Of a DNA stretch of 64,000 nucleotides, positions 27,893 to 35,391 are shown piece after piece (position 1 is the first letter of the stretch; each line of letters opens with the position of its first letter). The stretch is from Polynucleobacter yangtzensis (lineage in GTDB: Bacteria > Pseudomonadota > Gammaproteobacteria > Burkholderiales > Burkholderiaceae). The DNA lies in the NCBI RefSeq assembly GCF_001595965.1, contig NZ_LOJI01000035.1:319770-383769 (forward strand). The letters are read 5' to 3'. The notes under the pieces were generated by a model that searched no databases, had not been told where the DNA came from, and worked only from the letters and a program-made list of their open reading frames with translations. A program made the translations under genes and the position numbers.

Positions 27893-28726
27893 ATGGCTAC
27901 AAAGAAGTCTCCAGTAAAAAAGAAAGTAGCTACCAAGGTGGTAACAAAAGCCCCTGCAAAAAAAGCTGTCAAGAAAGTTGCCGCTAAAAAAGTAGCAGCC
28001 AAAAAGACAGTGAAAAAGGTAGTGAAAAAACCAGCAGCGAAGAAAGTCGCTGCTAAGAAACCTGCAGCTAAAAAGTCGGCAGCAAAAAAAGTTGCCAAGA
28101 AAGTAATAAAACAATCTTCATCTAAAGCACCTAAGGTAGATCAATACGGTCTAGAGCAAGATGATGAGTTTTACGGCTTGTATTTTGCGAAGTCTACGAA
28201 AAAGGGTTTGGTTGAAGTCAAACCATGCACCTTCTCATTAATGTACTGGTGGAAAGGCTTGCTTGGCTACCCTGACATGATTGAGATCTCCAAAGGAAGC
28301 AATACTGCAATGCTGCAGTTTGAGTCTACTTTTGGCGGTGGCGACTCTGGTGAAACTGAATTAACTGAAAAAGACGTATTGGATATTGATCACATCATCG
28401 AAGTAGACGAAGAAGAAATGATGATCTCCCTCTACTCTTATGTACCTATTCCGGTTCCCGAGAAATTGGTCGGCGCTGTAAGCCTAGCTATTCTGAATAT
28501 CAACCCAGAAACTCGCTATGGCAGCCTAGAGCTCTGCTCTACCGAGAACGAGGAAGGCGAAACAGAGCATTTCTTGCGCTATCGTGCTGCAACCTATTTG
28601 CGCGGCATTAAGTCAGGCAAAGTGGAAGCAATCGAAAGCATGGTTACCAATGGTTCCGAGTTCTTTGGTCTTGCTTTAGATGCTATGTGTGTGAATAAGT
28701 CCATTAAGAAGTGGCTTCTTAGCTAA
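27893..28726 (+). CDS. Histone-H1-like Lys/Ala repeat tail fused to a YbjN-like domain
   Basis: Residues 2-80 are almost only Lys, Ala, Val and Pro in KKVAAKK/AKKPAAKK-type repeats, like bacterial H1 homologues and the DNA-binding tails of PhaF, PhaM and AlgP. Residues about 85-277 form a separate acidic alpha/beta domain. Its end (NINPETRYGSLEL ... YRAATYLRG ... ALDAM) follows the YbjN (type III chaperone-like) pattern, but I assign this only tentatively. The expected role is DNA or polyanion binding coupled to a protein-binding domain. It is the first gene of the phosphate region; no Pho box is seen before it. Confidence 0.7.
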   Translation: MATKKSPVKKKVATKVVTKAPAKKAVKKVAAKKVAAKKTVKKVVKKPAAKKVAAKKPAAKKSAAKKVAKKVIKQSSSKAPKVDQYGLEQDDEFYGLYFAKSTKKGLVEVKPCTFSLMYWWKGLLGYPDMIEISKGSNTAMLQFESTFGGGDSGETELTEKDVLDIDHIIEVDEEEMMISLYSYVPIPVPEKLVGAVSLAILNINPETRYGSLELCSTENEEGETEHFLRYRAATYLRGIKSGKVEAIESMVTNGSEFFGLALDAMCVNKSIKKWLLS

Positions 28727-28762
28727 TTGATCGACTGCTGATGGCGGACTAACTATCCGCCA

Positions 28763-29020
28763 CTATCTGCAAAGGTAGATGTAAGTTATTGGAAAACGGT
28801 CATTGACCGTTTTTCTGCTTTCTAGAATCGTCACCGTTCTTTTGCCCTGCTTCTTGCACTCTACAAGAGCAGCTTCCTGTGCCTCTGTCTCTTTGGCAGT
28901 CTTGGGCGCATGCACTCCAATCGTTCCATCGGATTGTTGATAGATGCCGAATTCACTATGAGGGGTGGAGCAAGCTGACAATAGGAGGCCAAGAAGGAAG
29001 GCTATGTAATGACGTTTCAT
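28763..29020 (-). CDS. Small predicted lipoprotein
   Basis: The 85-residue product has a lipoprotein signal: MKRHYIAFLLGLLLSAC with lipobox LLSAC, Cys at residue 17. The mature part is short and polar with two further Cys (VECKKQGKR and the C-terminal LCR), possibly a disulfide. I do not recognise a family. A 7-bp hairpin (28742-28762) lies just beyond its stop but lacks a T-run. Confidence 0.7.
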   Translation of the reverse strand: MKRHYIAFLLGLLLSACSTPHSEFGIYQQSDGTIGVHAPKTAKETEAQEAALVECKKQGKRTVTILESRKTVNDRFPITYIYLCR

Positions 29021-29088
29021 TTTAAAGAATGCCTAAAGGTTTAAAAAGTAAGCCTATTCTAGGTCACGCCAAAGCAAAGATTAGAGAA

Positions 29089-29106
29089 CTGTCATAAAAC
29101 TGTCAT
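29089..29106 (+). promoter_or_regulatory. Pho box upstream of the H1-like/PPK2 pair
   Basis: CTGTCATAAAACTGTCAT: two identical CTGTCAT units with a four-base spacer, the best consensus match in the window. It lies 88 bp before the ATG at 29194. No good -10 sits at the expected 10 bp; TAGATT at 29123 is a weak alternative. Confidence 0.85.
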
Positions 29107-29193
29107 ATTTGCTTGAAATTGATAGATTTAAAACGTAGGATGAACCTAATAGTGAAGATTTACTAATAGTCCATAAATAATTACAGGAAAAAT

Positions 29194-29472
29194 ATGAGCC
29201 AAAAGAAACTAGTGAAGCAACTTTTAAAAAAGCTCGATAAACTAGAGTCTGATAGAGAAAAACTTATTGATAAGCTAGCAAAAGCTTTGGATAAGTTGGA
29301 GAAAAAGGTGGCTGATAAAAAGACTCCTGTCAAGAAATCAGCGGCAGCCAAAAAAGCACCTACTAAGAAGGCTGCAGTAAAGAAAGTCGCAGCAAAGAAG
29401 ACCCCTACTAAAAAAGCGCCAGCTACAAGAGCTGCTGCTAAACAGCCTGTAGCTAATAGCGAAGCAAATTAA
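29194..29472 (+). CDS. Histone-H1-like Lys/Ala-rich protein with coiled-coil N-terminus
   Basis: The 92-residue product has residues 1-45 as a charged heptad-like coiled coil (KQLLKKLDKLESDREKLID), then residues 46-88 as KKTPVKK/AAKKAPTKK repeats typical of bacterial H1-like tails. Its stop overlaps the start of the PPK2 gene by one base (TAATG), so the two are translationally coupled, and both follow a perfect Pho box. AlgP, an H1-like protein of Pseudomonas aeruginosa, is known to associate with and space polyphosphate granules. By analogy this protein may tether or nucleate polyphosphate on the nucleoid (inference). Confidence 0.8.
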   Translation: MSQKKLVKQLLKKLDKLESDREKLIDKLAKALDKLEKKVADKKTPVKKSAAAKKAPTKKAAVKKVAAKKTPTKKAPATRAAAKQPVANSEAN

Positions 29473-30245
29473 TGGGTCATGAAAACAAAGAAAAGTTGGA
29501 GGATTCTAGTTACGACTCTAAACTTCGCAAATTGCAAATTGAGTTGGTGAAGCTGCAAAACAGCCTAATCAAAAATGGTGATCAGATCCTAGTCATATTA
29601 GAGGGTAGAGATACAGCAGGCAAAGATGGAACCATTAAAGCCATCACAGAACATCTAAGCCCACGTGAAACGCGTATTGTTGCGCTTGGCAAACCATCAG
29701 ATATTGAATCTGCGGAGTGGTACTTTCAGAGGTATGTGGCGCAACTACCCAAACAAGGTGAGTTTGTTCTATTCAACCGCAGTTGGTACAACCGAGCTGG
29801 AGTTGAGCGCGTTATGAATTTCTGCACAAAAGCCCAATACGTTAATTTCATGGAAACCGTAAATGACTTTGAATCCATTCTAGCGCGCTCAGACATCACT
29901 ATCCTGAAATACTATTTAGATATCTCCAAGAAAGAGCAGGCTTTGCGTCTTAAAGATAGGGAAAATGATCCTCTAAAGCAGTGGAAGATCAGCCCCATTG
30001 ATCAGCAAGCGCAGAAAAATTGGAATGCCTACAGTAAATGTAGAAATGAAATGCTGAAGAGAGCCAGCCCTAAAGATGCTCCTTGGACAATTGTAAAGGC
30101 TAACGACAAGAAGCTGGCGCACTTAAATTTAATTCGAGATTTACTCTCTAGAGTGTCCTACCCAGGAAAAGATAAGACACTACTGAAGACGGATAGAGAT
30201 GTCGTCATTAAATGGAATGGCGATTTATCTAAACTTGAAAAATAA
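29472..30245 (+). CDS. ppk2: Polyphosphate kinase 2 family protein, paralogue A
   Basis: The 257-residue PPK2 transfers phosphate between polyphosphate and nucleoside di- or monophosphates. Walker A is GRDTAGKDGTIK; the lid region is EWYFQRYVAQLP; NDPLKQWKISPID is conserved. Walker B reads FNRSWYNRAG, with Asn where paralogue B has Asp, probably a subfamily difference. It is coupled to the H1-like gene by a one-base overlap, is Pho-box controlled, and converges with a second PPK2 gene six bases away. Direction of the reaction in the cell is not predictable from sequence. Confidence 0.92.
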   Translation: MGHENKEKLEDSSYDSKLRKLQIELVKLQNSLIKNGDQILVILEGRDTAGKDGTIKAITEHLSPRETRIVALGKPSDIESAEWYFQRYVAQLPKQGEFVLFNRSWYNRAGVERVMNFCTKAQYVNFMETVNDFESILARSDITILKYYLDISKKEQALRLKDRENDPLKQWKISPIDQQAQKNWNAYSKCRNEMLKRASPKDAPWTIVKANDKKLAHLNLIRDLLSRVSYPGKDKTLLKTDRDVVIKWNGDLSKLEK

Positions 30246-30251
30246 AATTCT

Positions 30252-31157
30252 TCAGAAGACTTCAGGCACGTACATTTCAGGAGGTACTGGGCCCCTTAAA
30301 TAATCTGGATTGTGTACGCGTGCAGGCAATGTAATCAGAGGATGATCAATTTCTTGATAAGGAATCTGACTTAGCAGGTGCGTTATACAGTTTAAGCGCG
30401 CCTTTTTCTTGTCATTGGCGGCTACAACCCACCATGGCGCCTCTGGAATATGCGTACGCTCAAGCATGGTTTCTTTTGCCTTGGTATAAGCCTCCCAAAG
30501 CCTTCTAGCCTCTAAATCCATTGGACTCAATTTCCACTGCTTTAATGGATCATGAATACGCATCATGAAGCGGTTGTACTGTTCATCATCAGAAATAGAA
30601 AACCAGTATTTAATCAAGATAATGCCGGAGCTAATCATCATTCGCTCAAGATCAGGAACGGTTCTTAAAAACTCCTCGTATTCGTAATCAGTACAAAACC
30701 CCATCACTCTCTCAACACCAGCACGGTTGTACCAACTGCGATCGAATAGAACGATCTCACCGCCTGCGGGCAGATGGGAAATATATCTCTGGAAATACCA
30801 CTGCGTCTTTTCACGTTCGTTGGGTGCTGGTAAAGCAACTACTTTGCAAACGCGTGGATTAAGACGCTGGGTAATGCGTTTGATGGCGCCACCCTTACCC
30901 GCAGAATCACGACCTTCAAATAGAACTGCAACCTTGAGCTTATTAGCCACCACCCAATCTTGTAGCTTTACCAGCTCGCCCTGAAGTCTAAAAAGCTCTT
31001 TGAAGTAAACATTGCGGGGGATTTGGGAACTTATACTACCATCAGGCGATAGGCGATCATCATCAAGCTCCATTTCAAGCTCTTCATCCATGCTGTCAAG
31101 AATCTCTTCTTGAGCACGGCGATACCACTCGGCCATCTCTTTATGCTTTGATGTCAT
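30252..31157 (-). CDS. ppk2: Polyphosphate kinase 2 family protein, paralogue B
   Basis: The 301-residue PPK2 has an N-terminal extension of about 50 acidic residues before FKELFRLQGEL. Walker A is GRDSAGKGGAIK, Walker B FDRSWYNRAG, and HDPLKQWKLSPMD the conserved C-terminal motif. It differs widely from paralogue A, so the two are old duplicates or separate acquisitions with perhaps different nucleotide preference. A Pho box (31200-31217) with a -10 TATAAA precedes it; GGGAG lies before the ATG. Confidence 0.93.
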   Translation of the reverse strand: MTSKHKEMAEWYRRAQEEILDSMDEELEMELDDDRLSPDGSISSQIPRNVYFKELFRLQGELVKLQDWVVANKLKVAVLFEGRDSAGKGGAIKRITQRLNPRVCKVVALPAPNEREKTQWYFQRYISHLPAGGEIVLFDRSWYNRAGVERVMGFCTDYEYEEFLRTVPDLERMMISSGIILIKYWFSISDDEQYNRFMMRIHDPLKQWKLSPMDLEARRLWEAYTKAKETMLERTHIPEAPWWVVAANDKKKARLNCITHLLSQIPYQEIDHPLITLPARVHNPDYLRGPVPPEMYVPEVF

Positions 31158-31183
31158 TAGCTTCCACTCCCTTTAGTGCACTC

Positions 31184-31217
31184 TTTATAGTGAGAAATGA
31201 TGACATATTTATTACAT
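31184..31217 (-). promoter_or_regulatory. Pho box and -10 for PPK2 paralogue B
   Basis: On the minus strand ATGTAAT-AAAT-ATGTCAT (31217-31200) is followed after exactly 10 bp by TATAAA (31189-31184). The predicted start of transcription is near 31177, 20 bases before the ATG. The box overlaps the last codons of the upstream acyltransferase gene. Confidence 0.75.
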
Positions 31218-32000
31218 CAAGCGCAGTTCAGCCTTTAAATGATCAGAAATAGCCTCCTGGCTATGCAAGGCAAGCCACTTGCGATCTCTAGATGCTTCTG
31301 GATGCCCTCCAGAGGGAGGTAAAAAGGTTAATTCAACGATTAATTGACGATCATTCAATATCTTAGCCATAGATTCAAGCAGTCCCATCTCCCCAACAAA
31401 GGCTGCCACATCGCTTCTTTCGCCAGACGCTGATGACCAATAGGAGATTGCTAAGGAATAGACGGGGACGCCAGCAATCACAGCAGATTCAAATAAATTT
31501 GGCCTGAATGGCAACACGGTCTCCCCTGGCGTGGAGGTGCCTTCAGGAAAAATGCAGACAGAATGAGATGCAAGAACTTTGCTTACATCTTCCGCAACTT
31601 TCTTCCCATGGCGAGCATTGTCTCGCTTAATAAACACGGTACCTAATTGCTTTGCCATCCAGCCAAAAATCGGCCACCCCTCTACGTCTGACTTTGCAAC
31701 AAAACAAATAGGGTTAAAAGCATTAATTACATGGATATCCATCCAAGAGATATGGTTCGAAGCAAGTAGGAATGGGGTATTTGGAAGAATCGATTGATTT
31801 TTTAACCTTAGCTCAATGCCAAAAATATTTAGTAATCTTTTTGACCAAGCCTGAATCAGCTTATCTTTTCTTTGTGGATCTGCAAAGGGAAACTTAAAAG
31901 CCAATGTAGCTAAGCCAGCGATCACGTGAGCCCATACCAGAAACCAACACCAAGCTACTGATGTATTTCGCGATTGATTTGAGGAATGTTTCTTGCTCAT
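31212..32000 (-). CDS. PlsC-type lysolipid acyltransferase, candidate OlsA
   Basis: The roughly 262-residue 1-acyl-glycerol-3-phosphate acyltransferase family protein has one N-terminal membrane segment, the catalytic NHISWMD (HX4D), VFIKRDNARHGKK, and FPEGTSTPGE. ATG 32000 is preferred over an upstream TTG. In ornithine-lipid synthesis OlsB adds the first and OlsA, a PlsC homologue, the second acyl chain; an OlsB-like gene lies 2.4 kb away in the divergent operon, so OlsA is a reasonable guess, with a housekeeping PlsC as alternative. Confidence 0.8.
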   Translation of the reverse strand: MSKKHSSNQSRNTSVAWCWFLVWAHVIAGLATLAFKFPFADPQRKDKLIQAWSKRLLNIFGIELRLKNQSILPNTPFLLASNHISWMDIHVINAFNPICFVAKSDVEGWPIFGWMAKQLGTVFIKRDNARHGKKVAEDVSKVLASHSVCIFPEGTSTPGETVLPFRPNLFESAVIAGVPVYSLAISYWSSASGERSDVAAFVGEMGLLESMAKILNDRQLIVELTFLPPSGGHPEASRDRKWLALHSQEAISDHLKAELRLM

Positions 32001-32040
32001 ATGGACTAGCAATATAAATCAAATTCCAAAAATAATTGCA

Positions 32041-32080
32041 TCGTCATAAAACTGCCTCAGAACTGTCATGCTGCTTTCAC
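32041..32080 (+). promoter_or_regulatory. Tandem Pho boxes (four units) before the lipid-remodelling operon
   Basis: Four 7-bp units at strict 11-bp period: TCGTCAT (32041), CTGCCTC (32052), CTGTCAT (32063), CTTTCAC (32074). CTTAAT at 32091-32096, exactly 10 bp later, is a fair -10. The predicted start of transcription (about 32103) is only two bases from the ATG at 32105. Confidence 0.8.
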
Positions 32081-32104
32081 ACTCTGTTGGCTTAATACTG
32101 TTTC

Positions 32105-32914
32105 ATGATGCATTACAAAGCTATCTGGATTTCAGATGTACACCTGGGAACATCGGGGTGTCAGGCAAACTACCTTCTAGATTTCTTAAAACACAATGAA
32201 GCAGAGAAATTCTATCTGGTAGGCGACATTATTGATGGCTGGAGACTTAAGAAGTCTTTCTATTGGCCTCAATCACACAATGACGTAGTACAAAAACTCC
32301 TGCGTAAGGCACGCAAAGGCAGTGAGGTTATATACGTTCCCGGAAATCATGACGAAAGCGCCAGACAATTTTTTGGGCTTTCGTTTGGTGATGTCAAGGT
32401 AGTTGAAGAGGTAATCCATACAACCGTGGATGGTAGAAAGCTATGGGTAACCCATGGCGATCAATTTGATGGAGTGATGCAATACGCCAAGTGGCTTGCC
32501 TATGTTGGCGACACTATGTATTCATTCATTCTTTACGTAAACCGCTACTTCAATATGCTCCGCGCCAAGATGGGCTTGCAATATTGGTCTCTATCCCAAT
32601 ACCTCAAGCACCAGGTGAAAAACGCAGTTAGCTACATCGCAGACTTTGAACACATTATGGCCAGAGAAGCACGTCTAAGAGGCTGTGATGGGGTTGTTTG
32701 TGGCCATATTCACAAAGCAGAAATCCGTGAGATCGATGGCTTGTTGTATTGCAACGATGGTGATTGGGTTGAAAGCCTTACCGCCCTGGTTGAGACACAA
32801 ACTGGTGAACTCAAAATCATTTACTGGACGCACATCAAAGGCGAGCCAGTTGAAGTCATTCAAACTTCCCTTCCACCCGCTATTGAATCAATTATTAAAG
32901 AGGCTGCGCTATGA
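32105..32914 (+). CDS. Calcineurin-like metallophosphoesterase, candidate PlcP-type phospholipase C
   Basis: The 269-residue dimetal phosphoesterase has ISDVHLG (D11, H13), VGDIIDGW, PGNHDE, VTHGDQFDG and GHIHKAEIRE as metal ligands. By family this is LpxH-like, but the operon (glycosyltransferase, DgkA, OlsB-like) and the tandem Pho box match PlcP, the phosphate-starvation phospholipase C that turns phosphatidyl lipids into diacylglycerol. The LpxH reading cannot be excluded. It overlaps the glycosyltransferase start by four bases. Two in-frame ATGs (32105, 32108) are possible. Confidence 0.85.
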   Translation: MMHYKAIWISDVHLGTSGCQANYLLDFLKHNEAEKFYLVGDIIDGWRLKKSFYWPQSHNDVVQKLLRKARKGSEVIYVPGNHDESARQFFGLSFGDVKVVEEVIHTTVDGRKLWVTHGDQFDGVMQYAKWLAYVGDTMYSFILYVNRYFNMLRAKMGLQYWSLSQYLKHQVKNAVSYIADFEHIMAREARLRGCDGVVCGHIHKAEIREIDGLLYCNDGDWVESLTALVETQTGELKIIYWTHIKGEPVEVIQTSLPPAIESIIKEAAL

Positions 32915-33939
32915 AAATTATGATCATTACTGATGCATGGGATCCACAAGTGAACGGTGTTGTCCGCACCCTTAAGCAAACCCGTGCAGAATTAATTGCC
33001 ATGGGTCATGAAGTAGAGATGATCACCCCCACTGGTTTTAAATCAATTCCGTGCCCAACCTATCCTGATATCGCCTTATCCCTTTTCCCGGGAAAAGAGG
33101 TAGCACGTCGAATTAAAGAGTTTGCACCTGATGCCATGCATATCGCCACCGAAGGTCCATTAGGATTATCTGCTCGCGCCTATGCAGTAAAAAATCACCT
33201 CCCCTTTTCTACCGCATATCACACCCGCTTCCCTGAATACGTCAAGGCACGTACCGGAATCCCTTTAAGCATTACCTATGCATTTATTCGTTGGTTTCAT
33301 GGTCCATCTATGGCAGTCATGGCACCAACCATTGTGGTTAAAGACGATCTCGAAAAATTTGGACTCAAGAATGTAGTTCTGTGGTCACGTGGTGTGGATC
33401 TCGACATTTTTAAGATGCAGGATTCAAAGGCTCTTAATACCGCTCACCCAATCTTCTTATATGTAGGGCGTGTAGCTGTTGAAAAAAATATCAATGCATT
33501 TTTAGAAATTGATTTACCAGGTTCGAAGTGGGTGGTAGGAGACGGACCAGCTCTGGCTGGAATAAAGGAAAAATATCCAGAAGTGAACTATCTAGGCGTC
33601 TTACAGCAACATGAGCTGGCAAAAGTGTATGCAGCTGCAGATGTGTTTGTATTTCCAAGTAAGACCGACACGTTTGGTCTAGTTTTATTAGAAGCAATGG
33701 CATGCGGTACGCCTGTGGCAGCTTATCCAGTCACGGGTCCTATCGATGTACTAGGAAATTCAAATTCAGGTGCAATGAATGAAGATCTACGAGAGGCTTG
33801 CATGCAGGCACTCAAGATTCCACGTGAGGTAGCACGTGCCCATGCTGAGAAATTTTCATGGCGTGCGGCTTCCGAACAATTTGCACAGCATCTGAAGCCT
33901 GTACCAACGCCAGAAGTTCACGTCACTGCATTAGCTTAA
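32911..33939 (+). CDS. GT4-family glycosyltransferase, candidate diacylglycerol glycosyltransferase (Agt-like)
   Basis: The 342-residue GT-B enzyme has an N-terminal acceptor domain opening MIITDAWDPQVNGVVRTL and a C-terminal nucleotide-sugar domain with VGRVAVEKNI and PSKTDTFGLVLLEAMACG, which holds the conserved E-x7-E. Overlap by ATGA with the PlcP-like gene implies coupled translation. Agt enzymes of this group glycosylate diacylglycerol to glycolipids that replace phospholipids under phosphate stress. The sugar cannot be deduced. Confidence 0.85.
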   Translation: MKIMIITDAWDPQVNGVVRTLKQTRAELIAMGHEVEMITPTGFKSIPCPTYPDIALSLFPGKEVARRIKEFAPDAMHIATEGPLGLSARAYAVKNHLPFSTAYHTRFPEYVKARTGIPLSITYAFIRWFHGPSMAVMAPTIVVKDDLEKFGLKNVVLWSRGVDLDIFKMQDSKALNTAHPIFLYVGRVAVEKNINAFLEIDLPGSKWVVGDGPALAGIKEKYPEVNYLGVLQQHELAKVYAAADVFVFPSKTDTFGLVLLEAMACGTPVAAYPVTGPIDVLGNSNSGAMNEDLREACMQALKIPREVARAHAEKFSWRAASEQFAQHLKPVPTPEVHVTALA

Positions 33940-33951
33940 AGAAAGTTATTT

Positions 33952-34356
33952 GTGAACTTCCCTTACCACGTTGACCAAAACCCACACAAGGGCAACCGAG
34001 GTCTCACTAGAGCATGGCATGCTGCTAAGAACTCATGGTGCGGATTGGTATACGCCTTCCGAGAAGAAAGCGCTTTTCGACAAGAGCTTACCCTGCTTGT
34101 ATTACTAACGCCCATTGCATTTGCATTACCAATATCGCTTTTAGAAAAGTCGCTTCTAGTCTCTTCTCTGGTAATGGTGCTCGTCATTGAACTACTGAAT
34201 TCCAGTGTAGAGGCGGCGATAGATCGAATTTCTTTTGAGCACCACGATCTTTCCAAGCGCGCAAAAGATTTTGGTAGCGCCGCCGTCATGCTTGCCCTCG
34301 TTGTGGCAGCGCTACTCTGGATTGCGGTCTGCAGTCCTTTGATTCTTAGTCTCTAA
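33952..34356 (+). CDS. dgkA: Diacylglycerol kinase
   Basis: The 134-residue DgkA family protein has three membrane segments and the conserved amphipathic AFREESAFRQEL and catalytic IELLNSSVEAAIDR motifs. The start is GTG at 33952 behind GAAAG. It would recycle diacylglycerol left by the PlcP-like enzyme to phosphatidate, opposing glycolipid formation, so its place in the same operon suggests adjustment of the diacylglycerol pool. Confidence 0.93.
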   Translation: MNFPYHVDQNPHKGNRGLTRAWHAAKNSWCGLVYAFREESAFRQELTLLVLLTPIAFALPISLLEKSLLVSSLVMVLVIELLNSSVEAAIDRISFEHHDLSKRAKDFGSAAVMLALVVAALLWIAVCSPLILSL

Positions 34357-34396
34357 ATGAGCTATCTACCCAACTATTTAATTAATAAGGCCAGCC

Positions 34397-35320
34397 ATGT
34401 CTGATATTCCCAACCCAATCGGCTCATTTGAGATTTTCGCCCCTAAGAAAATTAAAGCGCTCAAAAGAAAAAAGCCCAATGCATTCACAAAACTTTCTAA
34501 AAAAATTGCTAAGAAACTATTTGGAAAGAAGTTTGTTACCAAGACAAGGGCTGAACTCAGAGAGCCGATAATAACCCCTCCGGTACAGCTTGATAAGCCT
34601 AAAAAACCTGCATTTCAGATTGTTTGGGCAAGTACTCTAGGTGAAATTAAAGAGGCGCAAAGATTACGCTACAAAGTATTTGCCGAAGAGATGGGAGCGA
34701 ACCTGGCGATGAATGCAGAAGGTCTCGATGTTGATGAATTTGATACTTATTGCGACCATCTATTAATTCGTGATCAAGATACTCTAAAGGTCGTAGGCAC
34801 CTACCGCGTCCTGCCACCACATAAGGCCCAAGAAATAGGACGTCTCTATTCTGATTCTGAGTTTGACTTATCTCGCATCAATCACCTACGCCCTAAATTA
34901 GTTGAGCTAGGAAGATCCTGTGTTCATCAAGACTACCGCTCCGGCGCCGTGATTATGGCCCTATGGAGTGGCTTGGCTCAGTACATGCAAAAGAATGGCT
35001 ACGAAATTATGTTGGGATGCGCCAGCATCCCCATGGCTGATGGCGGACACTTTGCAGCGAGCCTTTATAACTCACTCGGCAATGATCAAATGGCGCCTAC
35101 AGAGTTCCACGCCTTTCCACGCTTGCCTTTGCCTTTAGATAAGCTTAATGGTGGCTTGGATGTACAGCCTCCTCCTTTGATTAAGGGTTACCTCAAGCTT
35201 GGCGCTAAAATTTGCAGTGCCCCTGCTTGGGATCCAGACTTTAATACCGCTGATCTATTAACAATGCTGCGACTTTCTGAAATCAACCCACGATATGCGA
35301 AGCACTTCTTAGGCTTATAA
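34397..35320 (+). CDS. olsB: OlsB-like GNAT N-acyltransferase (ornithine lipid synthesis)
   Basis: The 307-residue protein has a basic N-terminal extension (about residues 12-60, many Lys), then a GNAT-fold domain with IVWASTLGEIKEAQRLRYKVF, VGTYRVLPP, LVELGRSCVHQDYRSG and GCASIPM, signatures of the hemolysin-like/OlsB (COG3176) group. OlsB transfers a 3-hydroxyacyl chain from ACP to ornithine. Fourth gene of the Pho-box operon, 40 bp behind dgkA. A lysine- or glutamine-lipid synthase is an alternative. Confidence 0.82.
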   Translation: MSDIPNPIGSFEIFAPKKIKALKRKKPNAFTKLSKKIAKKLFGKKFVTKTRAELREPIITPPVQLDKPKKPAFQIVWASTLGEIKEAQRLRYKVFAEEMGANLAMNAEGLDVDEFDTYCDHLLIRDQDTLKVVGTYRVLPPHKAQEIGRLYSDSEFDLSRINHLRPKLVELGRSCVHQDYRSGAVIMALWSGLAQYMQKNGYEIMLGCASIPMADGGHFAASLYNSLGNDQMAPTEFHAFPRLPLPLDKLNGGLDVQPPPLIKGYLKLGAKICSAPAWDPDFNTADLLTMLRLSEINPRYAKHFLGL

Positions 35321-35343
35321 ATTCAGCGTAGCATGAGTTAAAC

Positions 35344-35374
35344 AAAAAGCCACTTCAAATCGAAGTGGCTTTTT
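35344..35374. terminator. Bidirectional Rho-independent terminator
   Basis: Arms AAAAAGCCACTTC (35344-35356) and GAAGTGGCTTTTT (35362-35374) with a five-base loop, between convergent olsB-like and ppx genes. Confidence 0.93.
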
Positions 35375-35391
35375 ACTGCCTAATGAAAAGC

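Noticed and set aside
27856..28114. Two overlapping minus-strand ORFs of about 80 codons opposite the Lys/Ala repeats
   Set aside because: Products are Phe/Ala-rich low-complexity strings, the complement of AAA/GCA-rich codons; no ribosome binding site or family.
28742..28762. TGGCGGA/TCCGCCA hairpin between the YbjN-like gene and the lipoprotein gene
   Set aside because: No T-run on either strand, so I do not list it as a terminator, though it may have weak effect.
32013..32104. Pho control of the PlsC/OlsA-like gene by the shared intergenic region
   Set aside because: Units are all oriented toward the plus-strand operon and no matching minus-strand box is seen; regulation from the reverse orientation is unproven.
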